DNA from: Alphaproteobacteria bacterium
GTDB taxonomy: Bacteria; Myxococcota_A; UBA796; GCA-2862545
Assembly (NCBI GenBank): GCA_020632885.1
Contig: JACKEQ010000018.1
Span: forward strand, 1-64,000
Direction of reading: 5' to 3'
Length of the DNA stretch: 64,000 nucleotides
Part shown: positions 1 through 9,242 of the stretch, one piece after another
Layout of the letters: every line of letters starts with the position of its first letter
Numbering within the stretch: the stretch's first letter is position 1
The notes under the pieces: generated by a model
Database searches by the model: none
Told to the model about the DNA's origin: nothing
The model's input: the letters and a program-made list of their open reading frames with translations, nothing else
Translations under genes and position numbers: made by a program

Positions 1-3000
1 CAGCATCCCGCCCCACGTCGCGGGCCACCACCAGATCCCCGACCCGTAGGTCCTGGATGGGCAGACTTCCTGCAGGTGTGACCACTTCCGTCCCCGCCGG
101 GAAGCACGCACCGGGACGTCCAGGAATTCGGATTCCCGCCATCGCTTGGCCACCGGCGGCGCCGCTTATGAACGCCCCGACAGCGGTCTCGACCAGAGTG
201 GCGACCGGATCGGCCTTCAAACGATCGGTCGTCGCCGTGCCCATGTTGTTGAGTGTGCCCCAAAAATCGGAGTAAAGGGCCTGGGCCAGAGCCACCGTTG
301 CCTCCGCGTCCCGATTGGCAGCCTGCACCGGGTGGTGGACCCGGAAGACGAAGTCCGCTCCCGCATTGAGCAGCCCCCGAGCCATCCCGCTGTTGACGTC
401 CCAGGCGATCTCGGCTGCTTGGGCAGCCATGCTGGGCTGTGCTGGTTGCTGTGTGAAGCCTGAGATGTCGTGCCACGCCAACGGGTTTCCGGCCGCGTAG
501 GTCGAGCCCGGAGAGCGCGGCTGGCCGGTCAGCCGAAGGCTCCCCGCCAGGAGCAGCGGCTCCGGCTGCATCCACATGCCGTCCCGGAACAACGTGTGCC
601 GGCGTCCGTGGTGCACCACGTCGTTCGTCCGGTCCGTCTCCGAGCCGTGCAGCCCATCGAGGTCCCAGGGCGACCCCAGAGACCACGAGCCGTCGCCCAT
701 GGGGACACCGTAGGGCCCGCGGACCTCCTGGTTCACCAGGTTGCCGCTCGCGTCCACGGTCCACATCCCCGCGCCGTCGGCGTCGTGCAACGCGAAGCGG
801 ATCTCCTGAGCACCAGAGGAGGTGTCCGTGACCACCCGGACGTGCGGCAGCACCGCCTCCACCCACTCGCTCGGGCTGCTCCGGAAGCCGCCGAAGCGCT
901 GGTACACGTCGAAGCCGCCGCGCTCCTCGTAGACCACGTTGTCGTCCACGTCGTAGTAGAGCTCGGTGAGGCCGTCGGTGCTGTCGATCTCCACCAGGCG
1001 GCCGTGTCCGTCGTAGCCGAAGTCACGGTCGTGCTCGAGCGCGCCGTTGCGGTGGCGGGTCCAGCTCGTCAGCCGGCTCGTCAGCGGGTCCCAGGTGTGC
1101 TGGTCCACCACTTCGTCGATCGTGTCGGTGGACCGGCCCGGCACCTCGGAGAACCGCGTGGTCGGGTCGTAGGCCCAGTCCACCCACTTGGTGCCCTGCA
1201 TGTGGCCGTGGGCGAGCATGTTGCCCGCGTTGTCGTACGTGAACGCCTCGAGCCCGACCGGCGTGCTCCCCGGTCCCGAGCTGAGGCTCACGGAGCCGAT
1301 GCGCCCGAAGGCATCGTAGTCGTACACGACCTCCTGGCCAGGACCCGTGACACCCGTGATCACCTTGGTGCGCAGCCAGCCGTTGTCGGTGTAACCGTAG
1401 TCGATGGCGTGGGTGGCGAACGGGGTCACGAGCTCGGTGCGCGAGATCTTCGCGGCGTTGGCGCGATAGAGGCGGGCGGTGAGCGCCTGCGTGCTCCACC
1501 GGTCGAGCTGACCGAGGGTGTTGTAGCCGTAGAGGATGTCCTGGGTGTCGCCGTTCACGTCGAGGGTGTCGCTGAGCTTCACCCCGCTCGGATCGTAGGT
1601 GGACGCGAGCTTGGCGCCAGAGGGCCAGCTCGAGCTCACCGCGCGGCCCTCGAAGTCGTAGCCCGTGCTGAAGGCGAGCGGGGCATGGCCGGTGTTCTGG
1701 CGCTCCACACCGGTCTGTCGGCCGAAGTCGCCCCAGGGCGAGGAGCCGTCGAATTCGTAGAGCGTGACACCAGCAGGGTCCGTGCTCTGGACCAGCGCTC
1801 CGACCCAGGAGGTGCCGGGACGGTCGTCCCAGGTCCAGGTGTAGGCGCGCCAGCGCAGGCCGGCGCTCGGGGTCAGCTCCCTGACGTCCTTCTGGATGGG
1901 CCGGCCGAGCGCGTCGCGCACCCACTGCACGTCCTTGTCGCCGTTCCCGTCGTTCTCGGTGTCGAGCCACGGACCGGAGTAGGTGTAGTACCGGTAGGGG
2001 GACGCCGAGCCGCCGTTGGGCGCCCGATCCACCTGGCGGAGCCGCCCGGCGCCGTCCCAGGTGTAGCCCCACGCGTTGCCGTTCGCGTCCTCGAACCGCG
2101 CAACACGGCCCTTGCCGTCGTAGGCGTACGTACCCGTGGTGGCGATCGAGCTGGAGCGCCCCTCGTCGACCCGGACCATCCGTCCGTGGGTGTCGGTGTG
2201 AGTGATCTTGGTGTAGCTCATGCCGTCGAAGGTCTCGGCGACTCCGGGAGCGGTGAGCAGGGTGGTCAGGGCCTGTGGTGCAGACAGGGACTCCACGTGG
2301 CGGACGACGCCCATCGCGTCGTACCAGCTCTCCACGGCCATGGTGCTGGTGAACATCGGGCCGAAGATCGTCGGGTCCGCGTCCTCGCCGTGGGGCACGC
2401 TCTCCGCGATGGTGTTCCCGAACGCGTCACGGTAGGAGTCCTTCACGACCCACTCGCCGTTGAGGTGGGGCGAGTAGGTGAGCATCGGATCACCGAAGCC
2501 GTCGAGCACCTCGAAGGCGACGACACTGCGCGGGTCTCCGTTCACCTCGTAGGCGTGCTGCTTCTCCTCCACGATCTGCGGGGAGGCGGTGACGTGGAAG
2601 GTGCGCTCTGCCACCAGCCACTCGGGTCCCGAGGCTCCCTGGAGAGTCTCCCGGACGCTCCGGTCGAGGCTGTCGAGCTGGCGTCGCGTGGTCACGCCGT
2701 TGGCGTCGCTCTCTTCGATCACCCGACCGAAGGCGTCGACGTCCCGCCAGGTCTGGTGGCCGAGCGCGTTGGTCTCCACACGTGCGAGTGTGTGCCCGAA
2801 CGCGAAGTCGCTGTAGGTGACATCCTGGAAGGTGCCTGCCCCTGAGTCGACACCCAGCACATGGGAGAGGGCGCCGCGGGGAGACCGCTGGAACGTCCAG
2901 TCGAGGCGCGTGGCGGTCAAGCTGGTGGGCAGGCCGGCCAGCACGCGCTGCCAGGTGAGCACGCCGTCGGATGGCGCTCCTTGCAGCGCACCGCCGTCGT

Positions 3001-6000
3001 AGGCGAACAGCGCCTGCTCCACGGTCTTCACAGTGGCGGATCCGTGGTCGTACGCCTTCGTGTACTGCTTGGTCGGGGCCACCACGCTGCCGTCCGAGCT
3101 GGCCTTCCACGACGTGTAGAGGTTCACGTCGTCGGTGGTGCCCGGAGCATCGTGGAACACGCGGGTCACGTGTCCCGTGGCGTTGTACCAGGCCTGCACC
3201 GACCAGGTGCGTGCTCCGGGGCCGTCCGGTGCCCGCTCGGTGTGGGTCCGCTTCTTGAGGCGTGCTGAGGTCACCTTGCCGACTCCGGCGTTGGCCAGCG
3301 TCAGGGTCTGAACGGTCGTCAGCAGGGGCGCGAGGGCCTCGGGACCGACGTGGTCGGGGACGTGCGCGAGCGCCACATCGGTCTCGAGCTCGGTGAAGTC
3401 GGTGAAGCTGTAGTCGCGATCGAGCAGCGCAGTCGTGGTGAGCCGAGAGAGGTGGACCTCGTTGCCTGGGAGCGACCCGAAGCGGTCGCTGCGCTTGAAC
3501 GTGTCGACGACCCGGTCCTCGTAGCCCTGGCACACGCCCCCGTCGCAGATCCCGTTGGCGTACTGGATGGACTGGCGGGCCCCCTCGCCGGTGTGGGGGT
3601 CGTAGACCTCCACGGCCGTGACGAGCATGCGGCCCGGCTTGTCGAGGTGGGGAGGCACGGCACCCGAGAGATAGTCGTCGACGCCCGAGGGGTCCATGTA
3701 GGAGCTGGGGGTGTAGTCGAGGGCGGTCTGGGCGCCCGCCGGCACCTCCACCGCCTGGAGCAGACCCGGACGCACGCGCTGACCGAGGTGCAGGCCGCCG
3801 TCCACGACCTGCGTTCTGTTGTTCCCGTGGACCTCTACGAAGTCCACTGGCGCGACGAGGTCCAGGAGCCCGTTCCCGTCGAGGTCCGCGACGCGGTAGA
3901 GCTCGTGCGAGAAGGCGTCGGTGGCCGTGGCGGCGGGGAAGCCATCCAGCGCGAAGGCCATGTCCGGCCAGGACATCACGACCTGCACCGCGATGGACTC
4001 GGTCTGCGCACGCGGCATCCAGTCCGGCAACGGGAGCCCCTCGGCGAAGCCGTCGCCCGTGTTCCGGTACCAGACGCCGTACTCGAAGTCGACGAAGTCG
4101 GGGCGGCCGTCCGCGTCGTAGTCCAGCAGGGTCGCGAGGACCTTCTGGGTGTCGCCCCACTCCGCCTCACCGGGGCGGTTCTGGTCCTCGGCACCTGGGT
4201 CCTCCGTGTCGAGGAAAGCCTGGAGGTCCTTACAGGTGCCCCCACCCAATCTCCCTCGCCCTGGCTTGGGGTCCGTCTGGAGGTTGGGCTGCATCGGCGG
4301 CCCGTCGGTGTCAAAGGGGTCCAGAGAGTCGTCGGATGTGACGACACCTCCGAACCAGATCGGCAAGACCTCGCATTGACCGAACGTGATGCCGTACTCT
4401 CCCTGTTCACCTGCGAAAGGCACGTTCAGCTGTGGAGGTGATGTCGAGGTCTGGCCCTCCACCCAGTCGCCAATCATCGTCGGGTGGCTGGTCACCTCGT
4501 CGAGCAGGCCTTCGAAATCCTGCCGGTCGAGGGGCCACAACCCCCAGTCCGAGGGCACGTTCGAGAAGCTGCAGTGCTCGCGCAGCGTGCGCCCCTCGTC
4601 CACACGGGTCAGCGTCGCCACCTGGGAACGGCGCACCCGTGCTGGGTCGTTGTTGGTGCGCCACAACTCTGCCCCTTCCGTGGTGGGGAGGCTCCACATG
4701 CGGGGAGCCGCGAAGCCGTGGCCGTTGTTGAGGTAGACCCGCCAGGTGTCGGGCGCGGGCTGGCCGTGGGTGGCGTCGGCGCGCTTCGACCCACACCACC
4801 AGTACGCCGTGATGTCTCCGGGGTAGTCCACACCCGGGCAGGCCACGACGTAGTCCTCGAGGCCGTCCCCGTTCAGGTCACGAAAGCCGGACACCGTGTA
4901 GCTCTCGATGGCTTCTCCGGTCGCGAAGATGAAGCCGTTGTACTCCTCTTCGTGAACGGTGTTCCAGGTGACGCTCTTCGAGATCCCCTGGAAGTCCGCG
5001 CCGTTGTACCAGACCACCGGTGTCTGGGCCCAGCCCTGGTCACGCCCCGGAGTCTTCAACCAGACTACGACGGCGGACCCGGAGACGTCGTCGTCGATCT
5101 GGACGATGTCCCGCCAGCCGTCCCCGTTCATGTCGATCAGATCGACCGTGCCATCGAGGAGCTGCAGGCCCACCGGGAGGTCGTCTGGACGTTGGTCGCC
5201 GGGCGACATCTCGATGACACCACCGACCTGGGGGAACGGCACGGGCGTGGATCGCGGAACCGGACTCTCGAAGCCGCCGTCGCGGCCCCAGCTGATCTGC
5301 CAGGTGTCTTCCACCCCGGGCTGGTTCCACTCTTCGCCGTGCTCGTTGACCCAGCAGTAGTCGGGTGGGGAGCCGAGCTCCGTGCCGTTGAGCCGCTGCG
5401 GCTCCTTGGTCGCCGCCACCCGGTCGACGATGCCGTCACCGTCGACGTCCACGTACATGACCGTGGTGTACCGTACCTTGGAGTCCTGTGCGCAGAGGAC
5501 CGTGAGCGTCTCGGGAACGAGGTGATCTGCCAACACCGTGGGTTCCCCGAGCGCTCCGAGATCCCGCTGGCGGGGAGCGAAGCCCACATCGGCGACGTCC
5601 GTGCTGCCCTCCGCGCGGGAGAGGTACTCCACGGTCTGGAACTCCGTGCGGTAGAGCTCCACGAAGCCGTCGCCCGTCAGGTCCCAGACGCCGCTCATCT
5701 CGCGGCCCAGGGTGTCCCAGTACCGATTCGGAGCCCATCGGGGCCGACCCAGCTCGCGGTAGGAGAGGGACGTGGGGCCCGCGTCGGGGTCGTGGTAGAC
5801 GTCTCCGTCGTCCCACTCGGTGTAGGACATCCATGCCACGGCCTCTCGCAACGGCGTCTGGTCGACGCCGGTCCCGACGACCTCCACCGATGTGAGCAGG
5901 CGTCCGCGTCCGGTCTGGGCCTGATCGTAGAAGAGCTCGTGTCGGCGCAGCATCTCGCCCGTGTCCTTCGAGAGCACCTCGATCGCGACGAGCACCTCGG

Positions 6001-6778
6001 CGCGGGTGTCGACGAAGCCCCCGCGTGCGTCGAGGGAGACGTCATCACGCTGCGCGTACTCGAACTGGACCTCGATGAGGTGCGCATCGGCGCCGGTCGG
6101 CGCGCACGACACGAAGCCGCTCGTCGCGCACCAGCCGCCGTACCGGATGGCGTCCAGGCGATCGCCGCTCCACTCGAGGACCACCTCGTTCCCGAACGCG
6201 TCCACCGAGCGCACGGGACGGTAGGTCGCAGGGCCCTCGGGGCCGTAGGTCACGTCGTTCCGGGCCTCCAGGTAGGTCGTCGTTCCGGCGCGACGGAGCT
6301 CTACGCCCTCTGTGGACCAGACGATCGCCATCTCCGTGGTGTCCGAAGTGCCCCCGTAGGTCCAGTCACCGGTGGTGGGGTGGCGGTAGAGCACACCCGA
6401 GAACCCTCCGCCCGCAACGCGGAACGGCGAGTCCACGTCGCCGTATGCCTGGGTGGCCTCGACCCCCCGCATGCGGGTGATCGTCGGGAATCCATGATCG
6501 AGCGACCACCCGCGGGCAATCCAGCTGTGCTCGGTGCCCTCGGAGGTGTACCCGAGGGAGACGGAGGGCGAGTGACGTGTTGCAGGGGTGGGAATCGGAA
6601 TGGCATAGCTGGCCGCACCACGCTCCGTGTAGGACGCTGCTGCGCGAGGGTTCTGGGCTGCGCGGATGCTGGCCTCGAGGAGCTGGTTGCCCGAGATGGT
6701 GCTCCCATCGCCCACATAGGCCAGGTTCATGAAGTTCTCGTCTGCCTGAGACGTACCGACGAGCGCGAGCAGCCACAT
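1..6778 (-). CDS. Giant SpvB/VCBS/RHS (YD-repeat) secreted protein with Hint domain, C-terminus cut by window edge
   Basis: At least 2,259 residues with no stop before the window edge. The start is ATG after GGGGGA, followed by a short signal-like segment (MWLLALVGTSQA). An SpvB-like N-terminal domain (about residues 30-330) is followed by VCBS/FG-GAP calcium-loop motifs of the type D-x-N/D-G-D-G near residues 366, 446, 552, 636, 890 and 968. A TcdB/TcaC-like middle region lies around residue 1018, then many YD repeats (GYDGHGRL near 1926), then an RHS-associated core near 2095 (NPLAWHDISG). At residue 2223 a Hint module begins (ACFPAGTEVVTPAGSLPIQ), the self-cleaving element often placed before a polymorphic toxin tip. 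In such proteins the YD-repeat shell encloses and releases a C-terminal toxin. The toxin and any immunity gene would lie to the left of this window. Frame was checked at both ends and agrees. Family assignment is firm; toxin activity is inferred. Confidence 0.9.
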   Translation of the reverse strand, partial: MWLLALVGTSQADENFMNLAYVGDGSTISGNQLLEASIRAAQNPRAAASYTERGAASYAIPIPTPATRHSPSVSLGYTSEGTEHSWIARGWSLDHGFPTITRMRGVEATQAYGDVDSPFRVAGGGFSGVLYRHPTTGDWTYGGTSDTTEMAIVWSTEGVELRRAGTTTYLEARNDVTYGPEGPATYRPVRSVDAFGNEVVLEWSGDRLDAIRYGGWCATSGFVSCAPTGADAHLIEVQFEYAQRDDVSLDARGGFVDTRAEVLVAIEVLSKDTGEMLRRHELFYDQAQTGRGRLLTSVEVVGTGVDQTPLREAVAWMSYTEWDDGDVYHDPDAGPTSLSYRELGRPRWAPNRYWDTLGREMSGVWDLTGDGFVELYRTEFQTVEYLSRAEGSTDVADVGFAPRQRDLGALGEPTVLADHLVPETLTVLCAQDSKVRYTTVMYVDVDGDGIVDRVAATKEPQRLNGTELGSPPDYCWVNEHGEEWNQPGVEDTWQISWGRDGGFESPVPRSTPVPFPQVGGVIEMSPGDQRPDDLPVGLQLLDGTVDLIDMNGDGWRDIVQIDDDVSGSAVVVWLKTPGRDQGWAQTPVVWYNGADFQGISKSVTWNTVHEEEYNGFIFATGEAIESYTVSGFRDLNGDGLEDYVVACPGVDYPGDITAYWWCGSKRADATHGQPAPDTWRVYLNNGHGFAAPRMWSLPTTEGAELWRTNNDPARVRRSQVATLTRVDEGRTLREHCSFSNVPSDWGLWPLDRQDFEGLLDEVTSHPTMIGDWVEGQTSTSPPQLNVPFAGEQGEYGITFGQCEVLPIWFGGVVTSDDSLDPFDTDGPPMQPNLQTDPKPGRGRLGGGTCKDLQAFLDTEDPGAEDQNRPGEAEWGDTQKVLATLLDYDADGRPDFVDFEYGVWYRNTGDGFAEGLPLPDWMPRAQTESIAVQVVMSWPDMAFALDGFPAATATDAFSHELYRVADLDGNGLLDLVAPVDFVEVHGNNRTQVVDGGLHLGQRVRPGLLQAVEVPAGAQTALDYTPSSYMDPSGVDDYLSGAVPPHLDKPGRMLVTAVEVYDPHTGEGARQSIQYANGICDGGVCQGYEDRVVDTFKRSDRFGSLPGNEVHLSRLTTTALLDRDYSFTDFTELETDVALAHVPDHVGPEALAPLLTTVQTLTLANAGVGKVTSARLKKRTHTERAPDGPGARTWSVQAWYNATGHVTRVFHDAPGTTDDVNLYTSWKASSDGSVVAPTKQYTKAYDHGSATVKTVEQALFAYDGGALQGAPSDGVLTWQRVLAGLPTSLTATRLDWTFQRSPRGALSHVLGVDSGAGTFQDVTYSDFAFGHTLARVETNALGHQTWRDVDAFGRVIEESDANGVTTRRQLDSLDRSVRETLQGASGPEWLVAERTFHVTASPQIVEEKQHAYEVNGDPRSVVAFEVLDGFGDPMLTYSPHLNGEWVVKDSYRDAFGNTIAESVPHGEDADPTIFGPMFTSTMAVESWYDAMGVVRHVESLSAPQALTTLLTAPGVAETFDGMSYTKITHTDTHGRMVRVDEGRSSSIATTGTYAYDGKGRVARFEDANGNAWGYTWDGAGRLRQVDRAPNGGSASPYRYYTYSGPWLDTENDGNGDKDVQWVRDALGRPIQKDVRELTPSAGLRWRAYTWTWDDRPGTSWVGALVQSTDPAGVTLYEFDGSSPWGDFGRQTGVERQNTGHAPLAFSTGYDFEGRAVSSSWPSGAKLASTYDPSGVKLSDTLDVNGDTQDILYGYNTLGQLDRWSTQALTARLYRANAAKISRTELVTPFATHAIDYGYTDNGWLRTKVITGVTGPGQEVVYDYDAFGRIGSVSLSSGPGSTPVGLEAFTYDNAGNMLAHGHMQGTKWVDWAYDPTTRFSEVPGRSTDTIDEVVDQHTWDPLTSRLTSWTRHRNGALEHDRDFGYDGHGRLVEIDSTDGLTELYYDVDDNVVYEERGGFDVYQRFGGFRSSPSEWVEAVLPHVRVVTDTSSGAQEIRFALHDADGAGMWTVDASGNLVNQEVRGPYGVPMGDGSWSLGSPWDLDGLHGSETDRTNDVVHHGRRHTLFRDGMWMQPEPLLLAGSLRLTGQPRSPGSTYAAGNPLAWHDISGFTQQPAQPSMAAQAAEIAWDVNSGMARGLLNAGADFVFRVHHPVQAANRDAEATVALAQALYSDFWGTLNNMGTATTDRLKADPVATLVETAVGAFISGAAGGQAMAGIRIPGRPGACFPAGTEVVTPAGSLPIQDLRVGDLVVARDVGRDA

Positions 6779-6957
6779 GAAGTCCCCCGACCTGCGTGAT
6801 CCTGCGTAGGGTCACCCGGTGCTTCGCGAGCGACAACGTCGAATCAGGGGGGGCGGCAAAAGCGGCGGTGAACCTCTCTGTGTGCGATCATCCCCCGATC
6901 GGGTGGTAGTACTGAACAGGACGGCGATCCACCCGTGTGAACCGCACCCTCATGGGC

Positions 6958-7587
6958 CTACTGGGCCCCGACGTCCTCGTACCGCGCGTAGCACAGGCTC
7001 ACGTCGCCGTTCAGCACCCGGAACCGCATGCCCGACTCACCGGACCGATGGGCGTAGCGGACCTCGAACGGGTACTGCCCCGCATCCAGGCTCACCGAGT
7101 ACGTCTCCGGCTCGAAGCGACGAACGCCGTAGTGGCTGAAGACCAGGTCGTCACCCACGTAGATCCAGACGTCGTCCGCACTGCCCAGCGTGAACGTCAT
7201 CGTCGTGTCGCTCCAGGCCCGGATCCACGACGTCCATTTCACCGCGAAGTGGGCGGGGTCTCCCTCCAGCCCCTCGTCCACCGGCCACCAGTTCGCACCG
7301 AAGTCCAGATTGGCGCTGAACTCCTGGAACGACGGGTCGTCCCACCAGTCCAGGTCCGCGGGGTCCGGCTCCACGACCTCCACACCCGGCTCGGGCGGCG
7401 GGGGCTCGAAGTCCGGGTGCGCCGCCGTGTGGTTGGTGTACTCGCCCACGAACCCCTGGAAACAGTCGTTCCAGTTGGGCGGGTTGCCCAGCCCGTCCGT
7501 CGGCAGGGGAGGCGGCGTGGCCACCGGAGGGATCGGCGCCTGACCGAGACCGGTCTCGATGCAGCCAGCGAGCAGGAACACGAACAT
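6958..7587 (-). CDS. Lipoprotein with fibro-slime/PA14-like domain
   Basis: 209 residues. Starts MFVFLLAGC, a minimal lipoprotein signal with the lipobox Cys at residue 9. A Pro-rich linker follows, then a C-terminal beta domain whose GSADDVWIYVGDDLV core matches the carbohydrate-binding fibro-slime/PA14-like fold (a ligand-loop DD followed by a hydrophobic strand). The ATG overlaps the TGA of the upstream haem-type lipoprotein by one base, so the two are translationally coupled; this is the last gene of the six-gene operon. Ligand and partner are unknown. A surface carbohydrate-binding or adhesion role is a family-level inference. Confidence 0.8.
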   Translation of the reverse strand: MFVFLLAGCIETGLGQAPIPPVATPPPLPTDGLGNPPNWNDCFQGFVGEYTNHTAAHPDFEPPPPEPGVEVVEPDPADLDWWDDPSFQEFSANLDFGANWWPVDEGLEGDPAHFAVKWTSWIRAWSDTTMTFTLGSADDVWIYVGDDLVFSHYGVRRFEPETYSVSLDAGQYPFEVRYAHRSGESGMRFRVLNGDVSLCYARYEDVGAQ

Positions 7588-7937
7588 CACTGAGCCTCGG
7601 GGAGCACTTCGCAGCGCATCCACTCGTCGAACGTCGCGAGCTCTTCTGCGCTCGGACCTCCGCCGGGTGGCATCGGGAAGTCGGTGGCCATGCCGCGCAC
7701 GTGGATGCGCTCGGCGAACTGGAGCGTGAGGGGCCAGGTGTCGAAGTCGACGCCCACAGGCGCCTCGTTGCGCTGGAACGGCAGGATCTGCGAGCTGTGG
7801 CAGCCATTGCAGTGCTTGTCGAGGTGACCCTTGCCGAAGTTCTCCCACGACAACGCAGGGACCGTCGGACACGGGTCCTCCTCGACCTCGCCATCGTCAC
7901 AGGCGACGAGCAGCAGGCCCAGAGCCATCCACCTCAA
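7587..7937 (-). CDS. Small lipoprotein with one CxxCH haem-type motif
   Basis: 116 residues from a TTG that overlaps the stop of the DUF1501 gene (TTGA). An ATG three codons in, at 7928, is the other possible start. The signal is short (ALGLLLVAC) and ends at a lipobox. The mature part carries HCNGCH, the covalent c-type haem attachment motif, and a conserved MPPGG followed by FDEWMRC, which resembles the ends of cytochrome-c-like modules found next to DUF1549/DUF1588 proteins. It probably anchors a small haem domain at the cell envelope, working with the CxxCH protein two genes upstream. Haem binding is inferred from the motif only; the methionine ligand is not certain. Confidence 0.8.
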   Translation of the reverse strand: MRWMALGLLLVACDDGEVEEDPCPTVPALSWENFGKGHLDKHCNGCHSSQILPFQRNEAPVGVDFDTWPLTLQFAERIHVRGMATDFPMPPGGGPSAEELATFDEWMRCEVLPEAQ

Positions 7938-9232
7938 CGGGGATTCCGGATGAGGGACCGCAACACCTGCACGTCCGGCAGGAAGTCCGCGGGCGTGAGC
8001 CCACCGAGCTCCAGCAGACCGAGCCCGAAGGACTCGACGTTCAGGATGTCGCCGGAGCCCGACGGGAGCCCGGTGGCGTAGTCGATGGGCTCGGCGATGA
8101 GCCGGTCGTCGGTCTTGCCGATCATCCGCCCGCCGTTCACGCCCGCCCCCGCGACCAGCGCGGAGCCGTACGGCCAGTGGTCCTTCCCACCACCCCCGTT
8201 GAGCTTCGGCGTGCGGCCGAACTCGGAGGTGGCGACCACGACGACCTCGTCGATGAGGTACGGCGCGGTCTGCCCCGGCGTGCGCGCGAGGTGGTCGAAG
8301 AGCTCGTCCAGCACGCCCAGGAAGTTGTCCTGCATCACACCCTGGGGGAGCTGGCTGCCGTGGGTGTCGTACCCACCGGGGATCCGGATCATGGCGCAGC
8401 GCGCGAGCCCGAGACGGAAGAGCTCCACGGCCTTCACGGCCTGATCGAGCACGTTGTTGCCGAGGTCGTCGAGCCCGGCTTCGAACCGCCGGCCCTCGAG
8501 CTCCATCGTGCGCTCCATGTTCGACAGGAGGCTGTCGGCCCGGGCCTTGCCCAGACCGGTCTGCTCGGCGGCGTACTTCGCGATGCGCTGGTGCACGAAC
8601 GCGTCGACCTGGCTGTCGGCGGGCTGCGCAGGCACGGGGGCGCGCTGGTCGGCCCGGCCGAGGATGGACCCGTCGATGAGCTCGAGCAGCGTGCCGCCAC
8701 CGGCACGCACGACCGCTGCGCCGTTGGTCCCGGGGAAGGTGGGACCGGAGAACACGACGTGGGGCAGGGGGTACTCGTAGCGCGCGTTCGCCGCGAGGAG
8801 GGTCGGCCAGTCGCCGAAGCTGCTCGCAGAGGTGCCGGTGAGCACGAACTGCGTGGCGCTGTCGTGCCCGACGGAGTGCACGTCCATGCCGTTCACGATG
8901 GCCGTGTAGCGACCCCAGCGACGGAAGAACCGCTCGGCCTGGAGGCGCGCCGGCCCGCTCGTGAACTGGAGCCCCTGGATGTTCCCGAGCACACTGTCGG
9001 GCTCCATGTCCACGCCGGTGACGTCGTAGTGGGGGTCCCAGATGGCGGTGGTGTCCCAGCCACCCCCCGCCCAGAAGAACAGGAACTTGCGCTCGCGCGG
9101 CATGTCCTGTGCGAAGGCGGGCAGACCCCCGAGCCCGAAGGCACCGAGGCCCGCCGCGGCTCCTGCGAGGAAGTCCCGGCGCGTGTGGGCGGCCCGGACC
9201 TTTCGGATGAACAGCTTGTCCTGGAGATTCAT
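7934..9232 (-). CDS. DUF1501 family protein, Tat-exported
   Basis: 432 residues. Starts MNLQDKLFIRKV and has a twin-arginine signal (TRRDFLAG followed by a Gly/Ala-rich hydrophobic stretch ending AFA). The body matches DUF1501, an alkaline-phosphatase/sulfatase-superfamily relative. Landmarks are FFWAGGGWDT near residue 50, GGYDTHG near 290 and the conserved EFGRTPKLN followed by GKDHWP, where Asp/His residues could bind metal. The gene lies ten bases after the DUF1549/DUF1588-like gene, the classic pairing seen in planctomycetes and myxobacteria. No enzymatic activity is established for the family. Tat export suggests it folds with a cofactor before export. Confidence 0.92.
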   Translation of the reverse strand: MNLQDKLFIRKVRAAHTRRDFLAGAAAGLGAFGLGGLPAFAQDMPRERKFLFFWAGGGWDTTAIWDPHYDVTGVDMEPDSVLGNIQGLQFTSGPARLQAERFFRRWGRYTAIVNGMDVHSVGHDSATQFVLTGTSASSFGDWPTLLAANARYEYPLPHVVFSGPTFPGTNGAAVVRAGGGTLLELIDGSILGRADQRAPVPAQPADSQVDAFVHQRIAKYAAEQTGLGKARADSLLSNMERTMELEGRRFEAGLDDLGNNVLDQAVKAVELFRLGLARCAMIRIPGGYDTHGSQLPQGVMQDNFLGVLDELFDHLARTPGQTAPYLIDEVVVVATSEFGRTPKLNGGGGKDHWPYGSALVAGAGVNGGRMIGKTDDRLIAEPIDYATGLPSGSGDILNVESFGLGLLELGGLTPADFLPDVQVLRSLIRNPR

Positions 9233-9242
9233 CGGCCGCCTC

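Noticed and set aside
470..2845. 791-codon open frame on the + strand within the RHS region
   Set aside because: Arg/Val/Pro-rich without domains. The YD repeats are on the minus strand.
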